The notes beneath the pieces were generated by a model that saw only the letters and a program-made list of their open reading frames with translations, did not search any database and had not been told where the DNA came from. A stretch of DNA of 64,000 nt, from assembly GCF_000376845.1 (NCBI RefSeq), contig NZ_AQXY01000028.1, positions 62,001-126,000 of the forward strand. The letters run 5' to 3'. Shown here piece by piece: positions 1 to 12,233 of the stretch. The DNA comes from Thioalkalivibrio sp. ALE14 (lineage in GTDB: Bacteria > Pseudomonadota > Gammaproteobacteria > Ectothiorhodospirales > Ectothiorhodospiraceae). Both the position numbers and the translations under genes were made by a program. Within the stretch, counting starts at the first letter, position 1, and every line of letters starts with the position of its first letter.

Positions 1-1463
<1,463 letters not shown>

Positions 1464-1499
1464 GAATCCCTGCCCACAGGGCGCAGCCGCCCCCAGACG

Positions 1500-1530
1500 C
1501 AGAAAAGCCGGCTATGAGCCGGCTTTTCTG
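1500..1530. terminator. Bidirectional intrinsic terminator between uvrA and rplQ
   Basis: A perfect 14-bp inverted repeat (1500-1513 with 1517-1530) has a 3-base loop (ATG). It starts CAGAAAAG and ends CTTTTCTG, so both strands read a GC-rich stem followed by a T-rich arm. It lies between the convergent ends of uvrA (+) and rplQ (-) and can serve both. Confidence 0.85.
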
Positions 1531-1571
1531 TCGCCCACTGCGGGCATTTCCTTCTCCGGAGGACTTTCGCG

Positions 1572-1961
1572 TCAGGCGGCCTCGCCGTCGCCCGCCTGGC
1601 CTTCCGGACGATCCACCAGCTCGACATAGGCCATCGGGGCATTGTCGCCCGGACGGTTGCCGCACTTGAGGATCCGCAGATAACCACCCGGACGCTGCTG
1701 GTAGCGCGGGCCCAGTTCGCTGAACAGCTTGCCCACGATCTCCTTGTCCCGCAGGCGGGCGAACGCGGTGCGACGACCGTGCACGCTGTCTTCCTTGGCC
1801 ATGGTGATCAGCGGCTCGGCGACCCGGCGCAGTTCCTTCGCCTTGGGCAGCGTGGTCTTGATCAGTTCGTGCCGGAACAGGGCCACGGACAGGGCCTGAA
1901 ACGTGGCCTTGCGGTGCGAGCTGTTACGGCCCAGCTGACGGCCGGAATGACGATGACGCAT
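1572..1961 (-). CDS. rplQ: Large ribosomal subunit protein bL17
   Basis: bL17 binds 23S rRNA near the peptide exit tunnel. The protein has 129 residues (E. coli 127) and opens with the family start [12 protein letters not shown], followed by SHRKA and the helix ending in [11 protein letters not shown]. It is the last gene of the alpha operon, 43 bp after rpoA, with the bidirectional terminator downstream. The C-terminal end is short and acidic ([13 protein letters not shown]). Confidence 0.97.
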   Translation of the reverse strand: MRHRHSGRQLGRNSSHRKATFQALSVALFRHELIKTTLPKAKELRRVAEPLITMAKEDSVHGRRTAFARLRDKEIVGKLFSELGPRYQQRPGGYLRILKCGNRPGDNAPMAYVELVDRPEGQAGDGEAA

Positions 1962-2004
1962 GAGAGGCTTCCTCTAGAAAAACGATGGGCGCGGCGCGCC
2001 GTGA

Positions 2005-2994
2005 TTACTCGTTGTCGTCGCGAAGACCCGGCGGCGGCCAGTTCTCGAGACGCATGCCGAGCGACAGCCCGTGGGTCGCCAGCGTGTCCTTGATCTCGGT
2101 CAGCGACTTCTTGCCCAGGTTCGGCGCACGCAGCAGCTCGACCTCGGTGCGCTGGACCAGATCCCCGATGTAGTACAGGTTCTCGGCCTTCAGGCAGTTC
2201 GCGGAGCGCACGGTCAGCTCCAGCTCGTCCACCGGACGCAGCAGCACCGGGTCAATCGCACCCCCGGCAACACCGGCCACTTCGCCGGCCTCTTCCTGCA
2301 GGTCGACGAACGGGGCGAGCTGACCCTGCAGGATCGTCGCGGCCTGACGCACCGCGTCATCCGGGGCAATCGCGCCATTGGTTTCGAGCTCCAGCACCAG
2401 GCGGTCCATATCGGTCCGCTGGGCCAGGCGCGCGCTTTCCACACGATAGGAGACCCGACGGATCGGGCTGAAGCTGGCGTCCAGCAGCAACCGGCCAATC
2501 CCCGTGTCATCGCTACCTTCGACCTGGCGCCGCGCCGTCACTGGCTCGTAGCCGCGCCCGGCACGGGCGGTCAGCGTGATGTCCAGGTCGACATTCTTGG
2601 TGATCGTGGCGATCACATGCTCCGGGTTCACCACCTCGACGTCGTGGTCGACCTGGATATCACCCGCGGTCACCACGCACGGACCCTTCTTTTTCAGGCT
2701 CAGCGTGGATTCATCGCGGCTGTGCATACGAAGTGCCACACCCTTCAGGTTCAGCAGGATGTCGACAACATCTTCCTGCACGCCCTCGATGGTCGTGTAC
2801 TCGTGAAGCACGCCCTCGATCCGGGCCTCGACGATCGCCGCCCCCGGGATGGAGGACAGCAGCACGCGCCGCAGCGCGTTGCCGAGCGTATGCCCGAAGC
2901 CGCGTTCCAGCGGCTCGAGCGCGACCTTGGCCTGATTCCGATTCTCGGCCTCGACCTCGATCTGCTGTTTCTTGACCAGTTCGTTCGACTGCAT
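2005..2994 (-). CDS. rpoA: RNA polymerase alpha subunit
   Basis: The alpha dimer is the platform for RNA polymerase assembly, and its C-terminal domain contacts UP elements and activators. The length of 329 residues equals E. coli. The N-terminal assembly domain (about 1-235) carries [21 protein letters not shown] linker follows, then the C-terminal helix-hairpin domain with [20 protein letters not shown] and [11 protein letters not shown]. It sits between rpsD and rplQ as in the standard alpha operon. Confidence 0.98.
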   Translation of the reverse strand: MQSNELVKKQQIEVEAENRNQAKVALEPLERGFGHTLGNALRRVLLSSIPGAAIVEARIEGVLHEYTTIEGVQEDVVDILLNLKGVALRMHSRDESTLSLKKKGPCVVTAGDIQVDHDVEVVNPEHVIATITKNVDLDITLTARAGRGYEPVTARRQVEGSDDTGIGRLLLDASFSPIRRVSYRVESARLAQRTDMDRLVLELETNGAIAPDDAVRQAATILQGQLAPFVDLQEEAGEVAGVAGGAIDPVLLRPVDELELTVRSANCLKAENLYYIGDLVQRTEVELLRAPNLGKKSLTEIKDTLATHGLSLGMRLENWPPPGLRDDNE

Positions 2995-3024
2995 TGTGAC
3001 TCCTGGCGCCAGGCCGAAAAACGA

Positions 3025-3645
3025 TTACTTCGAGTACAGCTCGACGACGAGCGACTCGTTGATGTCCGCGGGCAGATCGGAACGATCCGGGATCGCCTTG
3101 AAGGTCCCCTCGAACTTGCTGGTGTCGACCTCGACCCAGCTCGGGAAGCCGGTCTGCTCCGCCAGGGTCATCGCATCCTGGATGCGCACCTGCTTGCGGG
3201 CCTTCTCGCGGACCGTCACCACGTCCGACGGTTGCACCTGATAGGCGGCGATGTTCACCACCTGGCCGTTCACCATGATCGCGCGGTGGGCCACCAACTG
3301 GCGTGCCTCGGAGCGAGTCGTCCCGAAGCCCATGCGATACACGACATTGTCCAGGCGGCCTTCCAGCAGCTTCAGCAGGTTCTCACCCGTGGAGCCCTTG
3401 CGCTGCGCGGCCTTCTTGTAATAGTTGCGGAACTGCTTTTCCAGCACCCCGTAGATACGGCGCAGCTTCTGCTTCTCGCGCAGCTGCACGGCGTAGTCCG
3501 ACAGGCGGGTACGGCGCTCGCCGTGCTGACCCGGCGGCTTGTCCAGCTTGCACTTGGTCTCCAGCGCGCGAGCGCCGCTCTTCAGGCCCAGATCGACGCC
3601 TTCGCGACGGCTGAGCTTGCATTTCGGTCCAATGTAACGAGCCAT
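3025..3645 (-). CDS. rpsD: Small ribosomal subunit protein uS4
   Basis: uS4 is a primary 16S rRNA binder that starts 30S body assembly. In enteric bacteria it also represses translation of the alpha operon. It has 206 residues, the same as E. coli, beginning [16 protein letters not shown]. The S4 RNA-binding domain spans about 96-160 ([30 protein letters not shown]). It lies 15 bp after rpsK. Confidence 0.98.
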   Translation of the reverse strand: MARYIGPKCKLSRREGVDLGLKSGARALETKCKLDKPPGQHGERRTRLSDYAVQLREKQKLRRIYGVLEKQFRNYYKKAAQRKGSTGENLLKLLEGRLDNVVYRMGFGTTRSEARQLVAHRAIMVNGQVVNIAAYQVQPSDVVTVREKARKQVRIQDAMTLAEQTGFPSWVEVDTSKFEGTFKAIPDRSDLPADINESLVVELYSK

Positions 3646-3660
3646 TCTTGAACTCCAGCC

Positions 3661-4050
3661 TTAAACGCGGCGTTTCTTGGGCGGCCGGCAGCCGTTGTGA
3701 GGGATCGGGGTCACATCACTGATGTTCGTGATCTTGAACCCGGCATTGTTCAGCGCGCGTACCGCCGACTCCCGACCCGGACCCGGGCCGCGAACCATCA
3801 CGTCCAGGTTTTTCACGCCATGCTCGGCTGCCGTCGTCCCGGCACGCTCGGCCGCGATCTGCGCGGCGAACGGGGTCGACTTGCGGGAACCACGGAATCC
3901 GGAACCACCCGAGGTGGCCCAGCTGATCGTGTTGCCCTGCCGATCGGTGATCGTGATGATCGTGTTGTTGAACGTGGCATACACGTGAGCCACGCCCTCG
4001 GCGATATTCTTGCGGACCTTTTTCTTGGTCCGAGTCTGCGCTTGTGCCAT
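3661..4050 (-). CDS. rpsK: Small ribosomal subunit protein uS11
   Basis: uS11 lies in the 30S platform near the mRNA exit. It has 129 residues, as in E. coli, with the family core [21 protein letters not shown], the basic patch [10 protein letters not shown] and the C-terminal signature [16 protein letters not shown]. It is 21 bp downstream of rpsM in the alpha operon. Confidence 0.98.
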   Translation of the reverse strand: MAQAQTRTKKKVRKNIAEGVAHVYATFNNTIITITDRQGNTISWATSGGSGFRGSRKSTPFAAQIAAERAGTTAAEHGVKNLDVMVRGPGPGRESAVRALNNAGFKITNISDVTPIPHNGCRPPKKRRV

Positions 4051-4071
4051 GTACCTGAGATCCCAGTCTGA

Positions 4072-4428
<357 letters not shown>

Positions 4429-4493
4429 CCAACCTCTCCATCTAAATCCGGCAAAGCCGGCTATAGTAGCAATGAATTTGCGTTACGCCAAGC

Positions 4494-4607
4494 TCAGCCC
4501 TGGCGTTGCTTGTGGCGGGCATCCGAACAGATCACCCGGACCACGCCGTTCCGCCGAATCACTTTGCAGTTCCGGCAGATCGGCTTTACCGATGCACGTA
4601 CTTTCAT
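4494..4607 (-). CDS. rpmJ: Large ribosomal subunit protein bL36
   Basis: This is a short gene of 37 residues, beginning [19 protein letters not shown] and ending DARHKQRQG. It retains the zinc ribbon ligands (CxxC, then a Cys and a His in the VICSDARH segment), so it is the zinc-binding form. The ATG follows an AGGAGAAAG ribosome binding site. It lies 15 bp after secY and before rpsM, the usual position at the end of the spc operon. Confidence 0.95.
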   Translation of the reverse strand: MKVRASVKPICRNCKVIRRNGVVRVICSDARHKQRQG

Positions 4608-4622
4608 GGTCTTTCTCCTGGT

Positions 4623-5969
4623 CTACCGGATCCCGGTCCCGCCGAAACCCTTCAGATTCGCTTTCTTCATCAAGCCTTCGTACTGGTGCGACACCAGGTG
4701 CGACTGCAGCTGGGCCATGAAGTCCATGACCACAATGACGATGATCAACAGTGACGTCCCACCGAAGTAGAACGGCACGTTCCAGTACAGGATCAGGAAC
4801 TCGGGCAGCAGACAGACCGCGGTGATATACACCGCACCTACCGCTGTCAGCCGGGTCATGACCCCGTCGATAAAGCGTTCGGTCTGCACCCCGGGCCGGA
4901 TCCCCGGAATGAAGGCGCCCTGCTTCTTCAGGTTCTCCGCGGTATCCCGGGAGTTGAACACCAGCGCGGTGTAAAAGAAGCAGAAGAAAATAATCGCGGC
5001 CGCGTAGAACATCACGTACAGCGGTTGCCCCGGCGCCAGCGTCGTCGAGATCTCGCGCAGCCAGTCCATGCCCTCGGCCTGGCCGAACCATTGACCGAGC
5101 GTCGACGGGAACAGGATGATACTGGACGCGAAGATCGGCGGGATCACCCCCGCCATATTCAGCTTCAACGGGAGGTGCGAAGACTGCCCCCCGACCATCT
5201 TCCGGCCGACCTGACGCTTCGCGTAGTTGATCGTGACCCGCCGTTGCCCGCGTTCCACGAACACCACAAACGCGGTCACCGCCAGCGCCAGCACGATCAG
5301 GATCACCACGAAGGCCGCGGCCAGTTCACCGGTACGCGCGAGCTCCAGCGTCCCGCCAATGGCACCCGGAAGGCCGGCCACGATGCCCGCGAAGATAATG
5401 ATCGAAATACCGTTACCGATACCGCGCTCGGTGATCTGCTCGCCCAGCCACATCAGGAACAGTGTCCCGGTCACCAGCGACACCACCACGGTGAAGATGA
5501 AGATCGGGCCCGGGTTCAGCGCCATCGGCATGCCCTGGATCGTCTGCCCATTCAGCGCGATCCCAATGCCGATACTCTGAAACAGCGCCAGCGCCACGGT
5601 CCCGTAGCGCGTGTACTGCGTGATCTTGCGGCGTCCCGGCTCGCCTTCTTTCTTCAGCTGCTGCAGGGCCGGCACCGTTGCCGCCAGCAGCTGCATGATG
5701 ATCGCAGCAGAGATGTACGGCATCACGCCGAGGGCAAAGATCGACAGCCGCTCCAGCGCGCCCCCGGAGAACATGTTGAACATGTCCAGGATCGTGCCGC
5801 TTTGCTGCTCGAAGAACTGCGAGACGGCGACGGGGTTGATCCCCGGCACCGGGATGAACGTCCCTATGCGGTAGACCACCAGGGCGCCCAGCACGAACAG
5901 CAAGCGTTGGCGTAACTCGGTAAAGCCGGTGAGTCCACCACCGGAACGTGCTGTCGCTCCACGCGCCAT
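4623..5969 (-). CDS. secY: SecY, preprotein translocase channel subunit
   Basis: SecY forms the inner-membrane protein-conducting channel with SecE and SecG, driven by SecA (also encoded here, at 24373-27171). It has 448 residues (E. coli 443) with about ten hydrophobic segments. Motifs seen include [11 protein letters not shown] near residue 40, the plug region after [19 protein letters not shown], and the cytosolic loop ending in [13 protein letters not shown]. It is translationally packed 3 bp behind rplO in the spc operon. Confidence 0.98.
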   Translation of the reverse strand: MARGATARSGGGLTGFTELRQRLLFVLGALVVYRIGTFIPVPGINPVAVSQFFEQQSGTILDMFNMFSGGALERLSIFALGVMPYISAAIIMQLLAATVPALQQLKKEGEPGRRKITQYTRYGTVALALFQSIGIGIALNGQTIQGMPMALNPGPIFIFTVVVSLVTGTLFLMWLGEQITERGIGNGISIIIFAGIVAGLPGAIGGTLELARTGELAAAFVVILIVLALAVTAFVVFVERGQRRVTINYAKRQVGRKMVGGQSSHLPLKLNMAGVIPPIFASSIILFPSTLGQWFGQAEGMDWLREISTTLAPGQPLYVMFYAAAIIFFCFFYTALVFNSRDTAENLKKQGAFIPGIRPGVQTERFIDGVMTRLTAVGAVYITAVCLLPEFLILYWNVPFYFGGTSLLIIVIVVMDFMAQLQSHLVSHQYEGLMKKANLKGFGGTGIR

Positions 5970-5972
5970 TAT

Positions 5973-6404
5973 TTAGGCCTCAACGCTCCCGCCAGCGGCT
6001 TCGATCGCCGCCCGCGCGCCCTTGGTGACGCCCACGCCCTTCACGGCGCACGCCTGGGAGACTTCGCCGGAGGCGAAGATCTTGGCGCTCTGCGCATCGC
6101 TGCGCACCACACCAGCGGACTTCAGCGTCTCCAGGGTGACATCCCCCTCGACCTTGTTCAGCTCGCTCAGGCGAACCTCCGCCGCATACTGCTGCTTGCG
6201 CGAGCGAAAGCCCACCTTCGGCAGGCGCCGCTGCAAGGGCATCTGACCGCCCTCGAAGCCCACTTTGGTGAAGCCGCCGGAGCGCGATTTCTGACCCTTG
6301 TGGCCGCGACCGCCGGTCTTGCCCAGACCGGAGCCGATGCCACGACCGACGCGCTTGCCCGGCTTGCGGGCGCCGTCGGGGCTTGCAATCTCATTCAGTC
6401 GCAT
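5973..6404 (-). CDS. rplO: Large ribosomal subunit protein uL15
   Basis: uL15 is a 50S protein important for late assembly. From the ATG at 6404 it has 143 residues (E. coli 144), beginning [20 protein letters not shown]. The Gly/Arg/Lys-rich N-terminus ([20 protein letters not shown]) and a compact C-terminal domain are present. The open frame continues upstream of this ATG through rpmD, but that extension has no homology and would overlap rpmD. Confidence 0.97.
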   Translation of the reverse strand: MRLNEIASPDGARKPGKRVGRGIGSGLGKTGGRGHKGQKSRSGGFTKVGFEGGQMPLQRRLPKVGFRSRKQQYAAEVRLSELNKVEGDVTLETLKSAGVVRSDAQSAKIFASGEVSQACAVKGVGVTKGARAAIEAAGGSVEA

Positions 6405-6406
6405 CG

Positions 6407-6586
6407 TTACACTTCCTCTACCTTCAGCAGGTACGACACCTTCTTGACCATGCCCAGATTCTCCGGGGTGGCCTCGACCGTCGAGGTGCTGTGGGTCTTG
6501 CGCAGCCCCAGCCCGCGAACGCATGCCTTGTGCGATGCGATTCGGCCGGCGGTGCTGCGTACCAGGGTCAGTTTCAGCTTGCTCAT
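6407..6586 (-). CDS. rpmD: Large ribosomal subunit protein uL30
   Basis: This is a short gene of 59 residues, the same length as E. coli. It begins [20 protein letters not shown] and continues with [16 protein letters not shown]. It sits 2 bp before rplO and 3 bp after rpsE, the conserved spc-operon position. Confidence 0.95.
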   Translation of the reverse strand: MSKLKLTLVRSTAGRIASHKACVRGLGLRKTHSTSTVEATPENLGMVKKVSYLLKVEEV

Positions 6587-6589
6587 GGC

Positions 6590-7096
6590 TTAGCTCGTCA
6601 CTTCGTCAACGGTCTTGCCGCGCTTGGCCGCGACACGCTCGGGCGAGCTCACCGTGGTGAGCCCGTCGATGGTCGCCTGCACGACGTTAATCGGATTGCG
6701 CGAGCCCACGCACTTCGCGAGGACGTTGCGCACGCCGGCCACTTCGAGCACCGCGCGCATCGCGCCGCCGGCGATGATGCCGGTACCCTCGGAGGCCGGC
6801 TGCATGTACACGTTCGCGGCTCCGTGACGGCCGTTGACTGCGTAATGCAGCGTGCCGTCGTGGAGCGCAACGTTGCGCATTTCCATGCGCGCCTGCTGCA
6901 TGGCCTTCTGGATCGCGGCGGGCACTTCGCGCGCCTTGGCATAGCCGTAGCCCACGCGGCCCTCGCCGTCGCCCACCACGGTCAGCGCGGCAAACCGGAA
7001 CTGCCGGCCACCCTTGACCACCTTGGCCACGCGATTGACGCCAATCAGCTTTTCCTGGAGGCCGTCCTGCGCTTCGCTTACATCGTTACGTGCCAT
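6590..7096 (-). CDS. rpsE: Small ribosomal subunit protein uS5
   Basis: uS5 shapes the mRNA entry site and affects decoding fidelity. It has 168 residues (E. coli 167). The double-stranded RNA-binding-like N-terminal domain is visible ([19 protein letters not shown]), then [20 protein letters not shown], and the C-terminal domain with [19 protein letters not shown]. Confidence 0.98.
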   Translation of the reverse strand: MARNDVSEAQDGLQEKLIGVNRVAKVVKGGRQFRFAALTVVGDGEGRVGYGYAKAREVPAAIQKAMQQARMEMRNVALHDGTLHYAVNGRHGAANVYMQPASEGTGIIAGGAMRAVLEVAGVRNVLAKCVGSRNPINVVQATIDGLTTVSSPERVAAKRGKTVDEVTS

Positions 7097-7122
7097 ATCT
7101 CTCTCCGCTCGATCCCGTTTGA

Positions 7123-7476
7123 CTAGAACTGCAGGCCGTTCTCACGTGCGGCGTCGGCCAAGGCCTTCACCCGTCCGTGATAACGAAAACCCGCGCGGTC
7201 AAACGCGACCTGTTCAATACCGGCCTTGCGTGCACGCTCGGCAATCGCCTGCCCCACTCGGGCGGCGGCCTCGGCGTTCCCGGTCGAACCGCCGGCATTC
7301 TTCAGATCCTTCTCCACCGTCGACGCCGCGGCGAGTACCGCGTCGCCAGACGGGGCGATGATCTGCGCGTACATGTGGCGGGGCGTCCGGTGGATACAGA
7401 GACGATGCACCCCCAGCTCACGGATCTTGAACCGTGCGCGACGCGCCCTCTTAAGTCTGGCCTCTTTCTTGTCCAC
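7123..7476 (-). CDS. rplR: Large ribosomal subunit protein uL18
   Basis: uL18 binds 5S rRNA in the central protuberance. The length of 117 residues equals E. coli. Family features are the basic N-terminus with [20 protein letters not shown], the [11 protein letters not shown] strand and the C-terminal [20 protein letters not shown]. Confidence 0.97.
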   Translation of the reverse strand: MDKKEARLKRARRARFKIRELGVHRLCIHRTPRHMYAQIIAPSGDAVLAAASTVEKDLKNAGGSTGNAEAAARVGQAIAERARKAGIEQVAFDRAGFRYHGRVKALADAARENGLQF

Positions 7477-7486
7477 TGGTGCCTAC

Positions 7487-8017
7487 CTACTTCTTCTTGG
7501 CTTCTTTGCGCACAATGCGCTCGTCTTTGTACTTCACGCCCTTGCCCTTGTAGGGCTCCGGCGGGCGCATGGCGCGAATGTTCGCGGCCACCTGGCCCAC
7601 CTTCTGGCGATCCGTTCCCTTGACCACGACCTCGGTCGGGGTCGGCGTTTCGACCGTCACCCCTTCGGGGATCTCGAAGTCGATCGGGTGCGAGTAGCCG
7701 AGCGTCAGGTTAAGCTTCGCGCCCTGCATTTGCGCGCGATACCCGACGCCGACCAATTCCAGGGACCGCTCGAACCCTTCGCTCACGCCGTGGACATGAT
7801 TGCCCAGCAGCGCGCGAATGGTCCCGGCCAGGGCGACGTTCTTGGCGTTCTCGGCCGCCTTCACTCGCACCACCCCATCCTCGACGGTGACCATCACCGC
7901 CTCGGGGCAGGTGAGCTGAAGCTCGCCCTTCGGGCCCTTGATCTTGATCTCGCTGTCCGACTGCTCGACGGAGACACCGTTGGGCAGCTTGATCGGCAGA
8001 TTTGCAATGCGCGACAT
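7487..8017 (-). CDS. rplF: Large ribosomal subunit protein uL6
   Basis: uL6 is a two-domain protein near the factor-binding site. From ATG 8017 it has 176 residues (E. coli 177), starting [15 protein letters not shown]. The C-terminal signature [20 protein letters not shown] is present. The open frame runs further upstream into rpsH, but the extra residues are unrelated to the family, so this start was chosen. Confidence 0.97.
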   Translation of the reverse strand: MSRIANLPIKLPNGVSVEQSDSEIKIKGPKGELQLTCPEAVMVTVEDGVVRVKAAENAKNVALAGTIRALLGNHVHGVSEGFERSLELVGVGYRAQMQGAKLNLTLGYSHPIDFEIPEGVTVETPTPTEVVVKGTDRQKVGQVAANIRAMRPPEPYKGKGVKYKDERIVRKEAKKK

Positions 8018-8027
8018 GGCTGATTCC

Positions 8028-8420
8028 TCAGTAAATCTTGCAGAGGACCTCGCCGCCCTGGCCTGCGGCCCGGGCAGCGCGGTCACTCATGACACCCTGG
8101 GGCGTGGAGATCACCGCGACACCAAGGCCAGCGTTGATCCGCGGCAGCTCGTCCTTGCCGCGATAGATCCGCAGACCCGGGCGGGAAATCCGTTCGACGG
8201 TCTCGATGACCGGCCGTCCCTCGAAGTACTTGAGCTTCACCACCAGCTTCTTCTGCGCGGCCTCGCCCTCGACCTGCATATCGCCCACGAAACCCTCTTC
8301 GGCAAAGACCTTCAGGATGCGTTCCTTGGCCTTGCTGTAGGGAATGGCGACCTGCTCCTTGTTGGCGCGCTGTGCATTGCGCACGCGGGTGAGCATGTCG
8401 GAAATCGGATCGGTCATCAT
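8028..8420 (-). CDS. rpsH: Small ribosomal subunit protein uS8
   Basis: uS8 binds helix 21 of 16S rRNA and, in E. coli, represses the spc operon. It has 130 residues, as in E. coli, with [18 protein letters not shown] at the N-terminus and [15 protein letters not shown] plus [20 protein letters not shown] at the C-terminus. Two adjacent ATG codons are possible starts. Confidence 0.97.
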   Translation of the reverse strand: MMTDPISDMLTRVRNAQRANKEQVAIPYSKAKERILKVFAEEGFVGDMQVEGEAAQKKLVVKLKYFEGRPVIETVERISRPGLRIYRGKDELPRINAGLGVAVISTPQGVMSDRAARAAGQGGEVLCKIY

Positions 8421-8434
8421 CGCTTCAAATCTCC

Positions 8435-8740
8435 TTACCAGCTCGCCTTGCGCAGGCCCGGAATCTCGCCCTTCATGGCGTGTTCCCGCAGCTTGTTGCG
8501 CCCCAGGCCAAACCGGCGGTAATAGCCCTTCGGCCGGCCGGTAATGCCACAGCGGTTCTTCTGACGCACGCGGGACGAATCACGCGGCAGCTTCTGCAGC
8601 GCATGCATGGCCGCCAGCCGCTCCTCGGAGGACTTGGTATCGTCCACCAGGATCGCCTTCAGTTCGGCCCGCTTGGCCGCGTACTTCTTTACCAATCGCT
8701 CGCGCTTCTTCTCGCGCTCGATCATCGATACCTTCGCCAT
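8435..8740 (-). CDS. rpsN: Small ribosomal subunit protein uS14 (zinc-free form)
   Basis: uS14 is in the 30S head. The length of 101 residues matches the long form without zinc-binding Cys pairs; only one Cys is seen, in [18 protein letters not shown]. The Arg/Lys-rich N-terminal helix begins [20 protein letters not shown]. It is followed 14 bp downstream by rpsH. Confidence 0.97.
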   Translation of the reverse strand: MAKVSMIEREKKRERLVKKYAAKRAELKAILVDDTKSSEERLAAMHALQKLPRDSSRVRQKNRCGITGRPKGYYRRFGLGRNKLREHAMKGEIPGLRKASW

Positions 8741-8755
8741 GTGCGCCTACCTCGT

Positions 8756-9295
8756 TTACTGCCGGAACGGGAATCGGAAGGCCTCCAGAAGGGCCTTGGC
8801 TTCCGCGTCCGTCGTTGCGCTGGTTGTAATCGTGATGTCCATGCCGCGCAGCTTGTCGACACGGTCGTAATCGATCTCCGGAAAGATGATCTGTTCCTTG
8901 ATGCCCAGGCTGTAGTTGCCACGACCATCGAACGCCTTCGCGGAAAACCCGCGGAAGTCGCGCACCCGGGGCAGCGCCACATTGATCAGGCGATCCAGGA
9001 ATTCGTACATCTGCCGGCGCCGCAGGGTCACCTTGCAGCCGATCGGATAATCATCACGGATCTTGAAGCCTGCAATCGACTTGCGCGCCTTGGTAACCAC
9101 CGGCTTCTGCCCAGCGATCGCCGTCATATCACTGACCGCGTGCTCGATCACCTTCTTGTCCGCCACGGCATCGCCGAGACCCATGTTCAGGGTCACCTTG
9201 GTGATGCGCGGGATCTCCATCACGTTGGCATAGCCGAACTGCTCGCGCAGGGCCTGCTTCACGTTGGATTCGTATTCTTCTCTCAAGCGTTCCAT
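8756..9295 (-). CDS. rplE: Large ribosomal subunit protein uL5
   Basis: uL5 binds 5S rRNA and contacts P-site tRNA. It has 179 residues, as in E. coli. Family segments are [39 protein letters not shown], and [20 protein letters not shown] followed by [15 protein letters not shown]. Confidence 0.98.
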   Translation of the reverse strand: MERLREEYESNVKQALREQFGYANVMEIPRITKVTLNMGLGDAVADKKVIEHAVSDMTAIAGQKPVVTKARKSIAGFKIRDDYPIGCKVTLRRRQMYEFLDRLINVALPRVRDFRGFSAKAFDGRGNYSLGIKEQIIFPEIDYDRVDKLRGMDITITTSATTDAEAKALLEAFRFPFRQ

Positions 9296-9312
9296 AAACC
9301 GTCCGTCCCGCG

Positions 9313-9630
9313 TTATGCGTCCACGACCTCGCCGTTCGAGCGAAAGACCCGCACCTTGCGGCCGTCTTCCAGGGTCTTGAACGACACGCGATCACCCTTG
9401 TCGGTTGCCGGGTTGAAGAGCATCACATTGGAGATATCGATCGGCATTTCCTTCTCGATGATCCCGCCACCGACACCCTGCTGCGGGTTCGGCTTCTGAT
9501 GCTTCTTCACCATGTTGATGTTCTGGACCAGGACCTTGCCGTCCAGGACCTTGATAATGGTCCCGCGGCGGCCCTTGTCCTTGCCAGCAATCACGACGAC
9601 ATCGTCGCCCTTGCGAATCTTGTTCATCAC
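9313..9630 (-). CDS. rplX: Large ribosomal subunit protein uL24
   Basis: uL24 is an assembly-initiator 50S protein at the tunnel exit. It has 105 residues (E. coli 104). The KOW motif lies at the N-terminus ([19 protein letters not shown]), followed by [17 protein letters not shown] and [20 protein letters not shown]. Two consecutive ATG codons are possible starts. Confidence 0.97.
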   Translation of the reverse strand: MMNKIRKGDDVVVIAGKDKGRRGTIIKVLDGKVLVQNINMVKKHQKPNPQQGVGGGIIEKEMPIDISNVMLFNPATDKGDRVSFKTLEDGRKVRVFRSNGEVVDA

Positions 9631-9634
9631 GTCC

Positions 9635-10003
9635 TCACAGCACTTCCGGGGCGAGGGAGATAATCTTCATGTACTTCTCCCCTCGCAGTTCACGCGTCAC
9701 CGGCCCGAAGATACGGGTGCCGATCGGCTGGTGCTGGTTGTTCAGCAGGACCGCGGCGTTGCGGTCGAAGCGGATGATCGAGCCATCCGGGCGCCGCACG
9801 CCGGACGCGGTACGCACCACAACGGCGTCGTACACGTCGCCCTTCTTGACCTTGCCACGCGGGATCGCGTCCTTGACGCTCACCTTGATGACATCGCCCA
9901 CGCGGGCATACCGGCGGTGCGAGCCGCCCAGCACCTTGATGCACTGGATGCGTCGGGCGCCGCTGTTGTCGGCGGCCTCGAGCACGGTCTGCATTTGAAT
10001 CAT
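9635..10003 (-). CDS. rplN: Large ribosomal subunit protein uL14
   Basis: uL14 makes an intersubunit bridge with 16S helix 14. It has 122 residues, beginning [20 protein letters not shown]. It contains the conserved [20 protein letters not shown] and ends in [16 protein letters not shown]. It is the first gene of the spc block, 22 bp after rpsQ. Confidence 0.98.
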   Translation of the reverse strand: MIQMQTVLEAADNSGARRIQCIKVLGGSHRRYARVGDVIKVSVKDAIPRGKVKKGDVYDAVVVRTASGVRRPDGSIIRFDRNAAVLLNNQHQPIGTRIFGPVTRELRGEKYMKIISLAPEVL

Positions 10004-10025
10004 GACTTATCTCCTGGCAGCCGAT

Positions 10026-10292
10026 TCAGAGCGCGTCCTGCCCGACCACTTCGATCAGGGCAAAGCGCTTCTGCTTGGAAACCGGCCGGCATTCACGGAT
10101 ACGAACCCGGTCGCCCATGCGCGAGACATTCTCCTCGTCATGGACGTGCAGTTTCGTGCTGCGGCGGATGAACTTGCCATACAGCGGATGACGCACGCGA
10201 CGCTCGACCAGGACCGTGCGGGTCTTGTCCATCTTGTCGCTGATCACCCGCCCCACGACGGAACGCTGATTCTTGGAACCTTCTTCGGTCAT
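10026..10292 (-). CDS. rpsQ: Small ribosomal subunit protein uS17
   Basis: uS17 is a primary 16S rRNA binder with an OB fold. From ATG 10292 it has 88 residues (E. coli 84). The core is [20 protein letters not shown], then [20 protein letters not shown] and [18 protein letters not shown]. An in-frame ATG at 10319 lies inside rpmC and has no good ribosome binding site. The start at 10292 is 4 bp after the rpmC stop, with AGGGCAGG upstream, and is preferred. Confidence 0.95.
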   Translation of the reverse strand: MTEEGSKNQRSVVGRVISDKMDKTRTVLVERRVRHPLYGKFIRRSTKLHVHDEENVSRMGDRVRIRECRPVSKQKRFALIEVVGQDAL

Positions 10293-10296
10293 CTTC

Positions 10297-10491
10297 TTAG
10301 CCTGCCCTTCTGCGTTCATTCATCAGCGTCTTGATCTGCGCGATCTCGCGCCGCACCTTGCCGACGCGATCCGGCCGCGCGAGCTGCCCGACCGCCTTCT
10401 GCATGCGGAGACCGAACTGCTCCTTGTAGAGCGCTTCCAGCTCCTGATTCAGATCGTCGTCCGACTTCTTTCTGAGTTCTTCTGCTTTCAT
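10297..10491 (-). CDS. rpmC: Large ribosomal subunit protein uL29
   Basis: uL29 sits at the tunnel exit, where trigger factor and SRP dock. It has 64 residues (E. coli 63) forming two helices: [20 protein letters not shown], and [16 protein letters not shown] at the C-terminus. Its ATG overlaps the rplP stop codon by one base (TAATG), implying translational coupling. Confidence 0.96.
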   Translation of the reverse strand: MKAEELRKKSDDDLNQELEALYKEQFGLRMQKAVGQLARPDRVGKVRREIAQIKTLMNERRRAG

Positions 10492-10904
10492 TACATCACC
10501 TGCCGACGGGTGAAGACCGTCTTGACCGGGAGCTTGGCGGCGGCCAGACGCATGGCCTCGCGGGCCACGTCTTCATGCACGCCTTCCATTTCGTAGAGCA
10601 CACGGCCCGGCTGGATCTTGCAGACCCAGTATTCGACACCGCCCTTGCCCTTGCCCATACGCACTTCAAGCGGCTTCTTGGTCACCGGCACGTCCGGGAA
10701 TACCCGGATCCAGATCTTCCCGCCACGCTTGATGTGGCGCACCATCGCGCGCCGCGCGGCTTCGATCTGGCGCGCGGTAATCCGACCACGCTCCACGGCC
10801 TGCAGGCCGTATTCGCCGAAGCTGACCTTCGCGCCGGTGGAGGCCATGCCCCGGTTCCGGCCCTTGAACTGCTTGCGGAATTTGGTTCTTTTTGGCTGCA
10901 ACAT
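10491..10904 (-). CDS. rplP: Large ribosomal subunit protein uL16
   Basis: uL16 helps position A-site tRNA near the peptidyl transferase centre. It has 137 residues (E. coli 136). It starts [19 protein letters not shown] and has the loop [20 protein letters not shown] that reaches towards the catalytic centre. It is 10 bp downstream of rpsC. Confidence 0.98.
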   Translation of the reverse strand: MLQPKRTKFRKQFKGRNRGMASTGAKVSFGEYGLQAVERGRITARQIEAARRAMVRHIKRGGKIWIRVFPDVPVTKKPLEVRMGKGKGGVEYWVCKIQPGRVLYEMEGVHEDVAREAMRLAAAKLPVKTVFTRRQVM

Positions 10905-10914
10905 GGTCTATGTC

Positions 10915-11595
10915 CTAGCTCGCGTTGGCCGCAGCGCGCGTCCCTTCGACCGGTTCCAGACCGAAGACTTCGCCCTTGAAGATCCACACCTTCACACCGA
11001 TGATCCCGTACGTGGTACGGGCCTCGGCGAAGCCGTAGTCGATGTCCGCACGCAGGGTGTGCAGCGGCACGCGCCCTTCGCGGTACCATTCGGAACGCGC
11101 GATCTCGGCGCCGTTCAGGCGGCCGGACACGTGGACCTTGATACCCTGCGCACCCAGGCGCATCGCGTTGCCCACAGCGCGCTTCATCGCGCGACGGAAC
11201 ATGATGCGGCGCTCCAGCTGCTGGGCGATGCCTTCCGCCACCAGCTGCGCCTCGATCTCGGGCTTGCGCACTTCCTCGATGTTGATCTTGACGTTGCCCT
11301 GGTCCAGGCCGGTCTCGGCCGCGACTTCACGGCGCAGCTTCTCGATGTCCTCGCCCTTCTTGCCAATCACGATCCCCGGACGCGCCGTATGGATGGTGAT
11401 GTGCGCGGCCTTGGCCGGGCGTTCGATCGTAATGCGGCTTACCGAAGCATGGGCAAGTTTCTTCTGCAGAAACGTGCGCAGCTTGATGTCATTGTTCAGC
11501 GTCTCGCCGAACTCGCGGCCGTCGGCGTACCAGGTGGCCGACCACGGGCGAGAAATGCCCAGCCGGATGCCGGTTGGATGTACTTTCTGACCCAT
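10915..11595 (-). CDS. rpsC: Small ribosomal subunit protein uS3
   Basis: uS3 lines the mRNA entry tunnel and has helicase activity with uS4 and uS5. It has 226 residues (E. coli 233). It begins [18 protein letters not shown], contains a KH domain with the [15 protein letters not shown] loop, and ends with a C-terminal domain including [20 protein letters not shown]. Confidence 0.98.
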   Translation of the reverse strand: MGQKVHPTGIRLGISRPWSATWYADGREFGETLNNDIKLRTFLQKKLAHASVSRITIERPAKAAHITIHTARPGIVIGKKGEDIEKLRREVAAETGLDQGNVKINIEEVRKPEIEAQLVAEGIAQQLERRIMFRRAMKRAVGNAMRLGAQGIKVHVSGRLNGAEIARSEWYREGRVPLHTLRADIDYGFAEARTTYGIIGVKVWIFKGEVFGLEPVEGTRAAANAS

Positions 11596-11597
11596 GG

Positions 11598-11939
11598 TTA
11601 GTTCGCTCCCTTCTCGCTAACGCCAATCACGATGTGACTGGTGCGCTTCATGATGCGGTTGCCGCGCCCCTTGGCACGCGCCTGCATGCGCTTCAGCACG
11701 GGGCCCTCGTCGACCTGGATGCGCGAGATGCGCAGCTCGTCGATGTCGGCGCCGTCGTTGTTCTCCGCATTGGCGATCGCGGACTCCAGCACCTTCTTCA
11801 CGATGGCGGCCGGCTTCTTCGCACTGAAGGTCAGCTCGTTCAGAGCTTCCTCGACGCGCATGCCACGAACCTGGTCGGCGACCAGCCGCGTCTTCTGCGG
11901 CGAGATGCGCGCGTAGCGCAGTTTTGCAATCGTCTCCAT
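11598..11939 (-). CDS. rplV: Large ribosomal subunit protein uL22
   Basis: uL22 lines the peptide exit tunnel, and its long hairpin is a site of macrolide resistance mutations. It has 113 residues (E. coli 110), with [20 protein letters not shown] near the start and the hairpin [19 protein letters not shown] near the end. Confidence 0.97.
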   Translation of the reverse strand: METIAKLRYARISPQKTRLVADQVRGMRVEEALNELTFSAKKPAAIVKKVLESAIANAENNDGADIDELRISRIQVDEGPVLKRMQARAKGRGNRIMKRTSHIVIGVSEKGAN

Positions 11940-11948
11940 CGTTCGTCC

Positions 11949-12221
11949 TCAGCGCGACTTCTTGTTGGCGATGTGACCCTTGAAGGTCCGCGTCAACGCA
12001 AACTCGCCCAGCTTGTGGCCGACCATGTTTTCGTTGACCAGCACCGGAACATGCTGACGCCCGTTGTGTACCGCGAGGGTGAGTCCCACCATCTGCGGAA
12101 TGATCATCGAGCGGCGCGACCAGGTCTTGATCGGCCGGCGATCGTTCTTCTCGTGCGCCTCTTCCACCTTCTTGCGCAGGTGGTGATCGACGAACGGGCC
12201 TTTTTTCAGTGAACGCGGCAT
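11949..12221 (-). CDS. rpsS: Small ribosomal subunit protein uS19
   Basis: uS19 is in the 30S head beside uS13. It has 90 residues (E. coli 92), starting [20 protein letters not shown]. Family motifs are [40 protein letters not shown] and [11 protein letters not shown]. Confidence 0.98.
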   Translation of the reverse strand: MPRSLKKGPFVDHHLRKKVEEAHEKNDRRPIKTWSRRSMIIPQMVGLTLAVHNGRQHVPVLVNENMVGHKLGEFALTRTFKGHIANKKSR

Positions 12222-12233
12222 GCTGGCACTCCG

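Noticed and set aside
2071-3651. A 526-codon open frame on the plus strand opposite rpoA and rpsD
   Set aside because: It is antisense to two highly conserved genes, has no recognisable domain, and its His/Arg/Asp/Gln-rich composition is what GC-rich sequence gives in this frame.
10293-10319. Longer start for rpsQ at 10319
   Set aside because: It would lie inside rpmC and adds nine residues not found in the family; the ATG at 10292 has a better ribosome binding site and spacing.
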